64,000 bases of DNA from Gnetum montanum (taxonomy: Eukaryota; Streptophyta; Gnetopsida; Gnetales; Gnetaceae), in NCBI GenBank assembly GCA_015680685.1, contig MNCI01036172.1, positions 33,237-97,236 of the forward strand, written 5' to 3'. The translations under genes and the position numbers were made by a program. The notes beneath the pieces were generated by a model. The model was given only the letters and a program-made list of their open reading frames with translations. It was not told where the DNA came from and searched no databases. Positions 24,495 to 35,800 of this stretch are shown here, piece by piece (position 1 is the first letter of the stretch; each line of letters starts with the position of its first letter).

Positions 24495-24599
24495 CATACA
24501 CATGTGATTGGTAACCTTGTTTCTCCATCTCTCTCTATATCTAATCCCTTCAAGTCCCCTTCAAACAAAATACCACCAAAAATCCATGTTGTTATACTC

Positions 24600-27500
24600 A
24601 CTCATGTCATATCTGATTGGATCTAGGTTGGTAACCTTCCGAGGAAATTAGCTTATCTTAGGAGTCCTCTTATCTATTTGTAGATTAGTGGGAATGAACC
24701 ATGTAAAGATCTTCTTGATTCAAGTTCTGATGTGAACTTGATTTCTCATGAGATGTATGCTGCTTGGAACCTGCCACCTTTCAAGAAGAGAAATATCCAA
24801 TTGGAATTGGTAGACCAGTCCATTACTATTCCATTGGAACTAATCGAAGACATTATAACCACTATCTATGGGTGGTCTTATCCTACTGATTTCCTAGTAA
24901 TCAAGGTTGAGAACTGTAAAGGGGACTTCCCAATCATCATGGGATGGGCATGGCTAAGCATTATTGATGCAAGAATGGGCATCAAAGATCTTTCCCTAGA
25001 GATATCTAAGGAAAATGCATTCAGAAATATTGAGAAGAAATGAGTTCCATGCATCGCGTACAGCGATACAAGATGCAGTTGCATGCAAAAACTCTAGTTT
25101 ATGAAATGAGCATCTATTTCTACATGCAAGAAGCATGCACCTAAAGTAGATATTCAAAGGTGTTTATACACAGCAACCACAAAATAAGAGGGAACCTAGT
25201 GATTGACCGCTGATCCTGAAAGTAGCACAATGTGCATGGAATCCATTAAGAGCCTAACATGTGCTTATGTCATAGGCATGGATGAACTAGAGCAAGTTCA
25301 TCACCATCTCTCTGATAGTGCAAATGATGATACCTATTGGGAAGAGTTGGAAATTCCTAAAAATTTTAAATAAGAGCCCCTTAAGTTAAAAATTCTACCT
25401 GTCGACATGGAATATGCATTCTTGAAAAATGGGAAGCCAATAATAATCAATGCAAATCTTGCTCTAGAATAGAAATAGATGTTCTTGAATGTGGTTGAGA
25501 AATGGTCAATAGCCTTTAATTGGTCATATCTTGAACTCACAAGGATTGATCCTAGGATATGCCAGCATCATATCTAAACTACCCCAGCTGTGAAGCCAAA
25601 GAGGTAGCCACAAAGACGATTGAACCCCAAATTCAAGCAGATCATCAAAGAGAAAATCGAACAACTCCTCAAGGTGGGGTTTATCTATCCCATTGAGGAT
25701 AGTGAGTGGGTTAGTCCACTTGTGATTGTGCCAAATAAAGGTGGCAACTAGTGGGTTTGCATCAATTTTTTATTGTTGAATATGGCAACATTCAAGGATC
25801 ATTTTTTGTTGTCATTCAGTGATCAGATGTTAGACACCATATCTGGGAATTGTTATTACAGTTTTCTAGATGGTTATAGTGGCTATAATCAAATCCAAAT
25901 CATGCCAAAGAACTAGGCCAAAACAACATTCATAAGTCCCTAGGGGACCTTTGCATATTGTAAGATGCATTTTAGTCTATGTAATGCTCCTGCCACTTTC
26001 CAAGGCCTAGTCTTAAGCATCTTTTAGCAACAAATTAGTAGTAGAGTAGAAGTCTTTATGGATGACTTCTCCATTTATGGTGCTACATTCAAGCAAGCCT
26101 TAGATCGCCTTGAGCAAGTACTAAAAATATGTGTAGAAACAAACCTACGACTCAATTAGAAAAAGAGTCATCTGATGGTCCAAGAGGGCATTGTATTGGG
26201 ACACAAAATCTTACAAGCAAGAATTGAGGTTGACCCTGAAAAGATAAGGGTCATCCAAGGAATCACTTGCCAACCAAAAACTATCAAAGACGGTTGGTCG
26301 TTCCTTGCACACATTGGCTACTACCGACGATTCATAGAGAACTTCTCTAAGATCGCAAAACCGTTGGTTGAGCTAATAAAGAAAGATGCTCCATTTTTCT
26401 AGACCAAAGAATGTAAAAAAGCATTCCAACGACTGAAGGAAAAAATTTTAGAAACTCTAATTCTACAAGCACCTTACTAGTCCAGACCATTTCACATTAT
26501 GACGGATGCATCAAATTATGCCTTGGAAGTTGTGCTTACACAATTGGATGACAAGAAACATTCGTATTACATCCACTACACAAACCAAAGCATTGTGGAT
26601 GCACAATTAAACTACACTACTATAGAAAAGAAATTGATGGCAATGGTGTTTGCCCTAAAACAGTTTAGGCACTATGTGGTTGGATACAAAGTGTTTGTGC
26701 ACATAGACCACAATGCCATTTACTTCCTCATAAAAAAGCCAACAGTGAGCCCCTGTGTCATACAGTGGCTAGTGATCTTACAGGAATTCGATCTTACAAT
26801 GGTAGATCAAAAGGGAACTAAAAATGTGGTTGCTGACCACTTGTCTCAGTTGCGATGGGACAACAAAGAGGAGGAAGGTCCACTATCTAATCCATTTCCT
26901 GATGAACTCCTCTTTGCCAAGGTTATAACTGGACAAATTGTGACTAAGACTAAATGGTATGATGTCATTCTCACCTATCTTCTCACTCAAGAGATGCCAC
27001 AAGGATTTGACCATTTGAAGAAACAACAATTTCTTCACTAGGTAAAATGCTTCATGAAGATCAATAGATACCTCTACAAGGTGTTTATTGATGGCCTGGT
27101 TCGTTGGTGTCTCCCTCATGCTAATCAATTGTGTGTTCTCCAGGATGCTCATGAGGGCCCTTGTGGGAGCCACTATGCTGGGAGACACATGACCATTAAA
27201 ATCTTGATGGTAGGGTATTATTGGCCAATAATTTTCAAGGATGCTAATTAATTTGTCCACTCTTGTAAATACTACCAACGAGATGGTGGCATGACTACTC
27301 GAATGGAGGGACCTCAACAATTGTTTCAACCACTAGAGCCCTTCGACATCTGGGGCATTAACTTCATGGGTCCCATCACACCTATGTCAAATGGAAAGGC
27401 ATACATCATAGTCGTTGTTGACTATTGTACAAAATGGGCAGAAATAGTAGCCCTCACCAATAGTTCATCTTCTATTGCTACTTAGTTTGTACAATAGAAT

Positions 27501-28200
27501 GTTGTAAACAAGTTTGGTGTGCCACATGCATTAATTTCTGATAATGGAACCCACTTTATATGCACTACATTTCAAAAGCTTATGCAACACTTGGGGGTTG
27601 AACATAAACTAACACCCTACCACCTCCAAGCCAATGGTTAGGCTAAGGTTACAAATAGGGAAATCACAAAGATCTTAATGAGAACTATTTGCAAATATAA
27701 GAAAGACTAGAGCACAAAACTCAATGATGCCCTCTAGGCCTACCACTCAACATGGAAACTCCTTATAGGCTACTCTCCCTATGAGCTGGTGTATGGAAAA
27801 TTTCCAATACTTCCTATTCATTCTGAGCTCTGTACACTTTTAACAACCTGTGAGCTTGACCTTGACTTAAGTCTAACACAAAAAGAAAGATTAATGAATC
27901 TTAACTTGCTAAACAAAAATCAATTAGTAGCCCTGTCATCTAATAAGTTACGCAAGGCATTTAACAAAAAGTGCCATGACCTTAGAATTAGGAAAGTTAA
28001 ATTTCAATCAGAAGATAAGGTCCTTTATTAGAACCTCACACACATACCTCAATGAACTAAGTTCCAAAAATTGTGGGAAGGACCTTATATCATTTATGAA
28101 ACCTTCCCTTCTGGGGCCATGTTGATCTACAAACCTAAGAGCCCGAACAAGAAGCAGCTGGTCAACATACAACAAGTCAAACCTTTCCACAAGCCTACCT
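24600..28200 (+). pseudogene. pol: Athila-like pol: protease, RT, RNase H, integrase
   Basis: All recognisable domains lie in one reading frame over 3.6 kb, broken by stop codons but with no net frameshift. Protease is at about 24630-25043, with LLDSSSDVNLIS at the active site. RT is at about 25600-26400, including WVSPLVIVPNKGG, FATFQ-type fingers, the catalytic VFMDDFSIYG and then GHKI. RNase H is at 26499-26880 (MTDASNYA, then ADHLSQL). Integrase is at about 27050-28200, with a zinc-finger region ending HSCKYYQ, a core with FDIWGINFMGP and ISDNGTHF, and a GYSPYELVYG motif. The glutamate of the D-D-E core appears changed to lysine (ANG-stop-AK). Many stops sit where CAA or CAG would be expected. 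Confidence 0.85.
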
Positions 28201-28274
28201 AAGCTAGTGCAAAAAATGCCTCATCGGATGGACAACCATGCTTGATCTTTCGGATCTCCTCCTTTCAACTTAGT

Positions 28275-28290
28275 CATGGGGGAGATAGCC
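28275..28290 (+). other. Conserved internal polypurine motif
   Basis: CATGGGGGAGATAGCC lies just after the integrase end and before a T-rich tract. It is equivalent to 21812-21827. Confidence 0.5.
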
Positions 28291-30247
28291 ATCCTTGCTA
28301 ACTGTATAAGCGGCTCCTCGATTTTTCATCTTTTTGTTTTACACGTTTTTGTTTTACACCTTGTTATTTTTACAACTTTTTGTTTTACACATTTTTTATC
28401 TTACACTTTTTTTTTACATTATTAATTTTTCAAAATTTTTGTTTTACAACATCATTAGTACATTTTATTTTTCTTAAATATTTTACAATTTCTTGTATAT
28501 TTTCCTTTATTTTGGACATGATTTTCTTATTGTGTTTTAACAATAACGTGCCTTATTACCAACTAGGTACAATGTGATTTGTTTGATGTGGGCATGTGCT
28601 ATCCAGTTGTTTGATTGTTGGTGTCTAGATTCTAACTTTGAATTTTATTACTGATAACTAAGACATGGTTTCTTTTTCATGAAACAAGTAGTGAGTCCAC
28701 AACATTCACCCATCCACAAACTCTATGGTTTTCCTTGTTCTAGAAGTATGAGGTTCTTTTTCATTAATAAGACTTTAACAAATTTGTGACATTGGTAATT
28801 TCCAGATTTGAAAAGGATTCAAAGGTTTGAATAGGGTGTGACTTCAAAGGGACTCGGTACTCTTTGTGTTTTTCCGCTTACTTGGATGCATGTGTGTTTT
28901 CATGGATTTCTTACCATTCCATGTCGACCACCAATAGGAAGTTGAATAAGTCTTTGCATGGTGTGGTTCCCATTCCAAAAAAAATGATGGGAATTCAAAG
29001 CACATCCCTTAGACAAAATAAATGGGCTACAAGCACTAGTTATGGGACTAGAAAGACATGTTACCCATGCCTGAAGGTCCCCTCTAACTAAGGCCCTCTC
29101 TCACTTCCTACTTCTCTTTTCTTCTTAAATAAGGAATGGTGGTTGTTCTATGGGAGCACTCTTGTGTCTCAAGGAGGTGGACTAGTCTTAAAGTGGTAAT
29201 GCAAAGTCACTAAATGTAGTTGGTTTTGGTCTGGACTAAAGATGGATTTTATCAGGTCATTTAACCACAAAATTCACAAGGGATTTCATGTGACCTTAAT
29301 TGGGAACTCCATTCCATTCTCTCTTTCATCCATCTATGCTTTCCATATCTCACCTCACGACTGGTTTCATGTTCTTGTTTGATGTCTTGGTTTGATGTGT
29401 TGAAATTCTTAGGTATTTTCTTTCAGGTTTTTGTACTTAACTTTACATAACCATCAATCATTCATGGGGCCCACGAACTCCTCAGTCTGAGGTTATGCAA
29501 AGGCAATAAATGGCATGTGCCTGCTTTGGGAAGGATCCACTTGTATATCTTTTGGTTGGGTTAGTTAAGTTCTTTATCCTTAGATGTTCTCATAATCAAA
29601 TCCTTTTGCATGTCCCATCAATGACATTCAATTATGCACATCTTCACAACATTTTTCAGTGAAATCCTCTTTTTATTGTTGTGAATTCTTTAACCCTCTT
29701 CAAGCATTTCATTATGTTTGGACTTTTCAAAATTTAATAATGGATTGCTTATCCATTTCACTCTATTTTTCAATTTCCCGCTAACACTATTAAAGGACTC
29801 AATCTAACATAATCACAACCTAGCCAAGTGTAACTACCAATGAGATAAGGTACCTAACAACAATACATTACACATTACACACTAATCCATGATTTTGTTG
29901 TGATTGCAATGGGAAACGTGAACTAGAAGAGGGACTATCTTCACCAAGAAAGCAGCAACAACACCATACGACAAGGATCCTTCATGATCATTGAATTTTC
30001 TTCCTTGCTCTTTAGTTACCAAAGGAGTTGGATGTCACTTTTGTCCAAGATGTTCAATTCTACTGTCATGAACATCCAATTTTGTAAAAGATTGTAAATC
30101 CATACACTCGGACACTTAGAGTCTGTCTATTTCGTCTGAGTCAATTTGCATGTCAGCCAATAATCTCATACCTTCCCAATATTTTGTACAGAACTTGTTC
30201 CTCCTCTTGTTCACTCAAGGATGAGTTTTCATTCAATTGTGGAGGTA
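28291..30247 (+). other. 3' untranslated region of the pol-bearing Athila-like element
   Basis: It runs collinear with 21840-23700 (T-rich start, GCTTTGGGAAGGA near 29524, CATACCTTCCCAATATTTTG near 30168). It has no accessory ORF and ends in GTGGAGGTA before the LTR. Confidence 0.65.
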
Positions 30248-30956
30248 TGATAAACCGTATTTTACCTAGCTCCAATATCAGAGCCCAATATGAGATACGC
30301 AATATCAGGTCCCAAGATACGATGTCGAATATCCGATATCATGGGGTGTGTGCCATCCTATAAATATAGTGCTTGGGCATATGGTTTAGGCATAGTTTTT
30401 GGTCCTAGCATAGTGGAGCTCTTGCAGTTTCTTTTTCCCATAGAATATTTTTCAAAGTGCTCGCAGCAGGATTCATTGAGTGTACGGATCTTTATTTGAG
30501 CACTATTATACCTAATAGTTAATTAAGCACATAAGTACAACTGCTTCAAGCATGCGTATGACGCTTGGTAATCCTAGCAACGCTTAACATTTAATAACCC
30601 AGCAACATTATACGTGTTCAGGATGTGCATGAAAAGTGGTACCAGATACTTATGTTAGGATAGTTAATTATTAATTAGCAATTAGATTAGTTTAATTGAT
30701 TTAGAAATTGAGTTTCAACTTGCTATTAATCATAGACAAATAAAATATAAAATAATAAAAATCATGTGCCTCAAGTATGCTTAACCATACAAATAAGCTC
30801 CACAAGTGTATTTAAGAAGACAACGACTGTCACTGTTAGCTTTCATGTCTTGGAACTCATGTACTTGGGAACTTAAGGTCTATGAAATTCAACCAAATTG
30901 CATGTGAACGCTTGTGATTCGTATGGTTGGGCATAGGGGTACCTCGCCGCTCATCA
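30248..30956 (+). repeat. Athila-like 3' LTR (709 bp)
   Basis: The LTR starts TGATAAACC, has GATATC/CAATATC motifs (30270-30350) and a TATAAATA box at about 30360, and ends GCTCATCA. No partner is in the window. It is followed by C-TTGGCCACTATTAT, which resembles the decayed primer site seen after the 5' LTR at 46204. Confidence 0.85.
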
Positions 30957-32804
30957 CTTGGCCACTATTATATAAACCCTTAATTCAAAGATCATTATCC
31001 CATGTAACTTTCTTCCATGCAAATTTGCATCTTACGTGTCAAAAGTTCAAATCATGCAAACTCATCTTCTTTGACAATTAGCTTAGTATTGTCCTCTACT
31101 TCAATGATGCCCCAACCTATAACAAATGTTATAAACTATAGCTAACAAACCTTTCAAATGGGGACATGTTTAATTCAATTATGTTCAACTATGCTTCCTT
31201 GCCTCTTGAACATGACAATGCCTTGAACACTACCTAATTGCTCTACTAGCATGCTAACTACCTTGCTCCACATCCCTTTCTACTTCAAACTAAAGACATG
31301 TCATCCCTAAAAGTAATGAATGATTCCCTGGTTGTTAAGCTCAAGACTTTTGTTTTCATTTTTGTAATCATTTTTTAAATTAACATATATGATTTTGAGT
31401 TTTCTCCAAAAAATGGCTAAAAATTAATGAAAACAAAAGGACATTAAGTGTTAAATATTATTCAATGTTTGTCACTCATGAAGAATTTGTTAATGCCTAA
31501 CATGCATATTTAACTTGGTCATCATTCTAAAAATTAAGTTATGGCATTCATGTACTATCACTAACTAATTCTATTGGAAGAATCTTGTGAAAATACAATG
31601 CCCAATCAATACTTACAATGTTAATTGGAAATATTAACATAGATATGGTCTAATGTAGAAGACTAAAAAATAATTATTTCTATCACATTATATCTAATTA
31701 ACTAGATGCAAAAGCTCACTATCTCTTGCCTATTATTTCAATCAAGTATTGGAATAGTATTAACAAACTTTGCTTTAAGTTGACATTATCTTAGAATTGA
31801 AAGTTGAAAATGGATTCAATTCCCCAAGAAGAGCACATCTATAGGTTGTGCACATCAAAAGTCCTTGAAAATGAGTTACACATGTTACTTTTTTATGTTG
31901 TAACAACCCATTTGACACAACATTATAATGTTGCAACAAAAAAGCTTGTATGATTTTGCTTTTACTGTGGTCATTAATACTTTGTCAATTTGTAAAACCT
32001 CTTTATTTTTCATAAAACATATTAACCAATTGTTTTCAAATATCTGCAACCAAATTTTATTCAAAAAAGTACTTCAAGAATTATCGCTCAGCCGCGCCTC
32101 AATTTCTCACCAGGAATACCTTCAGTGCAGTTCACGCGTATTGGAACCGAATTTAAAGTTTGCTTTTATATCTATAAAGGTCATCTTAGTTTGCAGTTGT
32201 ATTGGAAAAAATTTCGCCTCAAACATGCGGCACAGATGCGAATGCTGGTAAGGTAGCTTTTGGTTATCACTGAGAAAGACAATGGTTTACAAGCATAATT
32301 TGAGTGGTGCTATTTAGCATTAAGAGTGAATGCCCAACGAAAATTCAGATAGCCTACCCAAGTAGCTGCCACTTGCTTTACTTACTGAACGTCGTATTAA
32401 TCAAACTTGATCCTCTGACAAGACATGCTGATACGCAATCGGAAGATATCTTCCTAGCTAACTTGTCAAGATGATGCATGACAAAACATAATATATGTGT
32501 CAAGAAAATCCGGTGCACACTAGAAGCTTCATTCATCATTGATGCTACGATAACAAGGACTGAGTTGAGATAAAATGTATAAAAACATCATAAAACAAAG
32601 AACTCTGAGTTAATGGCAGAATAAAACAATCTCACAACAAACTCTAACCGGTATGCCAGCAACACACCATTACATCACATAAACCTCCATACATCAGTCA
32701 ATTTTAAACTCCTATCCCAACCCGACCAACGAAGGCTCTTCATTAGGAAACGAATTAGAGACATCCCTGTGGGCACCGGCTGCAGGCCTAAGCCAACCAC
32801 ACAC
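30957..32804. other. Intergenic, includes CAP-D2 3' flank
   Basis: No gene is recognised. A 107-codon open frame at 31928-32251 (plus) has no motif I know. The last few hundred bases before 32805 are probably the CAP-D2 3' untranslated region, but I cannot fix a polyadenylation site. Confidence 0.4.
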
Positions 32805-35800
32805 TTATCCTCGTTTTCTTAGGGACATTGTAGAAGGAGGAATCTGCTAAGCCAAAGAAACATATCATGCAAGACATGAGATTTTCTCATAAATAAAGGT
32901 TAAACACGTTCAAAACACAAAAACAATGGACTCGTGAGATTTTCTAATACATAATTGTCAAACATGTTTAAAACACAAAAACAATGGACGCTCGTGCAGA
33001 ACAAATAAATTTACAGGGAAAAGTGAAAACTCTGTTACTCACTTGGTCCTGGTCATTGTGGGTCTTCCGGGTGCTTCTCACATTAGAAGTTTCAGAGGGC
33101 ACTGTTTTTGGTGTTTTGGTGGCAACAGACCTAGGAATCTTAGCAGTGTTCCTTGTCTTAGCAGTGTTCCTTGTTTTAACTTCCCTCTCCCTGTTCTCCT
33201 TTTCTTCCTCTATTACACCTTCATGCTCTTCCTTCTCCAATTTTATGGTCAATGCCTTCTTACGTTTAGGCATACCTACACAAACCAGTAACCATGGTAT
33301 CCTAAGATATTAACCTATTGAATTCAGTTATGCAGAAAAACGAAGGAATGTATTCCAACCCTTTATAGTGATCCTGGTTCCTGTGTCTTCCTTACTGGGA
33401 GATACTCTATGATGCGACTGTGCTTCTTCCCCGCACTCAGGTTGCAACGTGTCTCCGTCTCCTTCGGCTTCCGGTAGCTCATTCGGCATCCCAGTTNAAA
33501 CAGAAAGAGAAGGCAAGTTTAAGCATGAAGTTTATAGATTTTAGCCAAACTTGTAAAACATTTAGTAGTCGCTTCGTCTTCATTGTCTGCTAACGTAGTT
33601 CTCTTGTTGACCATAAAAATAACGTAACCTTCCAGTCAAGTGATGAAGATGGATGCCTAACTGCTCAGTCAGAAACCTCAACTGGGATGCCGAATGAGCT
33701 ACCGGAAGCCGAAGGAGACGGAGACACGTTGCAACCTGAGTGCGGGGAAGAAGCACAGTCGCATCATAGAGTATCTCCCAGTAAGGAAGACACAGGAACC
33801 AGGATCACTATAAAGGGTTGGAATACATNCATATGCGCGGTAAGCACAAAAAACCATCAGAATAAAAGCTTGACATTCAGACCACAGAAGTAATGTACAA
33901 CCTTATTTATGATGTTTTTGAAGTAGCTGATTACAGCAACCTCAGCTAATGAATTTTCGTAACTTTTGAATAATTCCGCTAACTTTTTGAATCCTTTCTC
34001 AGTGTAACTCAACTGGGAAAGGCAATACGCAAGATCCACCCATTGTTTTTTGTCTGCAGTGTACAGCATTAAATAGTATCAGTAATGAACCTTCGCATTA
34101 CGAAGATGCAGGACAGGCAATGCTGAAAACTAACCACAAGATGCCACAAAACATACCGTTTTGTCAAACATTGTTTGAACGGGGAAATGAAGAGTGCACG
34201 GTTGTACCTCTTTACTATAACTATTATCACGATTTTCTAAATAGTTAACGATGTACCCAAATGGACTTCCAAGATATTCATAGGAATTACGTTAAACATA
34301 CAGAATATCCAGATAAATTCTCACCTTAATCGTTACAATTGTTAGCTTCCACATGTAACAAGCAGATCTATTTGCTACTCATTGAAAACCACATCCTAAT
34401 CAAGGCCAGTTAACAGATTATTTTCAACGGAAATTCTCTTCACGGAACAAATTAGAATACCGCTTTATTTATCTCAATTCATACTGTTAGCCAATCACGT
34501 GTAGCTTAAAAGGCTAAGACCACAACCTTAGAAACCTATATAACAAACACGCCAAACAATGGCGATTGTTTCATAGATTATTTGGAACAGAAACTCTTAT
34601 TAAGAAATCTTATAGTTGTTATTTCTGCATTCCAATCAAGAAGAAGGCAACAAAAATTGAACCGATTTATCCATATAATAGCTAGGGTTCCGGATTCAGA
34701 TATAATGTGCAGACCAACGCTAGTCATCTAAAAATTTGAATTCAGGTCTTTCACTATAAACTGCAAAAGCAAAAGAGGACATGAAATTGAAACTTACTTG
34801 TTACACCGTAAAATCGATGGCACAGCTTTTCTATGAGACCTTCCATTTGTTTATCCTATAACCACAGCATAAAGTGTTAGCATGTAAGTAGATATTCCTT
34901 TTGAGATCGTCACTGATATTGATCAGTTTATCACCGTAAAAAAAATACTTGCCAAACACAGAAGTTGAAGCAAAAAATGATATTGAAAACAGCTATTTTT
35001 CCTAGCCGAAATAAAGCAAACAATACCTTCTTAATAAAGCCGATCAAAAATTGCATGATATTGCAGAAATGATCCTCAGGTATGTTCTGGATAGATATGC
35101 GACTTAAAATATCCGGTAGCAGATTATATATAGGATTATTCCCTGGAGGCAAGAAACGATTAAAATAAATACCAAAAATAAAGATGTCATATATGATTTG
35201 ATTCTTAATTAAGGGAAACTTTTTAACATGCCTTTCTTTGAGAGTTCATGGAAAAACAGTTTGGCAAGATTAGATATCCGAACATCGTCATCCTCTAAAC
35301 AGAGAGTCATTTCGCTGATGTGGCCCTTGACCTAACATCATAAAACTAATTAATGTTTTTGCAATCATAGCAGGTAATCCCTATAGGAAGTAAAAGAATG
35401 TTTCATTATTACCTTCATCATGTCATTTAGTATAAGATGTGACAATACAAGCACCGCATTTTTCCGCACTGAGAGAGATTCATCATGAAGGCGTGCATAC
35501 ATATGCTCAGTCCAAGGTTCCAAAAGGTTGGGAAATCGCACCGCTAGGTCTCCTAATGCAATAACACAATTGGATCGAACGGTATCCGCAGTGGCATTTT
35601 GGGCCACAGTGAAAAGAAGCTGTAAATTTGCCTCGCTGAAACATTTTATGCATCAGATTCCTTTATGTTGTAGAATAAATAACCGGGAAAGTAAATGATT
35701 CTGCAAATAAACGCAATTTGTGACGCATACCAGAAATCAACATCAATAACCATGAGTTTGCAAAGAGCCAACATGGCAGGGGCCTGCAGTCCTGGAAACT

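Larger units (their letters stand above)
24495..30956 (+). mobile_element. Athila-like Ty3/gypsy element, pol half with 3' LTR
   Basis: It begins abruptly in the gag-protease linker and continues through protease, RT, RNase H, integrase, 3' untranslated region and 3' LTR. The 5' LTR and gag are absent. They should lie beyond 17625 if the upstream element had simply inserted here, but the sequence there is a different, reversed element. The copy is dead, with many in-frame stops. Confidence 0.85.

Noticed and set aside
31928-32251. 107-codon plus-strand frame as a small gene
   Set aside because: No ATG-supported conserved motif, AT-rich codon use like the flanks, and no sign of splicing or homology.
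33687-33893. Plus-strand protein-coding gene with an acidic sequence
   Set aside because: It is the CAP-D2 acidic exon in a misoriented assembly piece; the same sequence is on the minus strand at 33348-33496.
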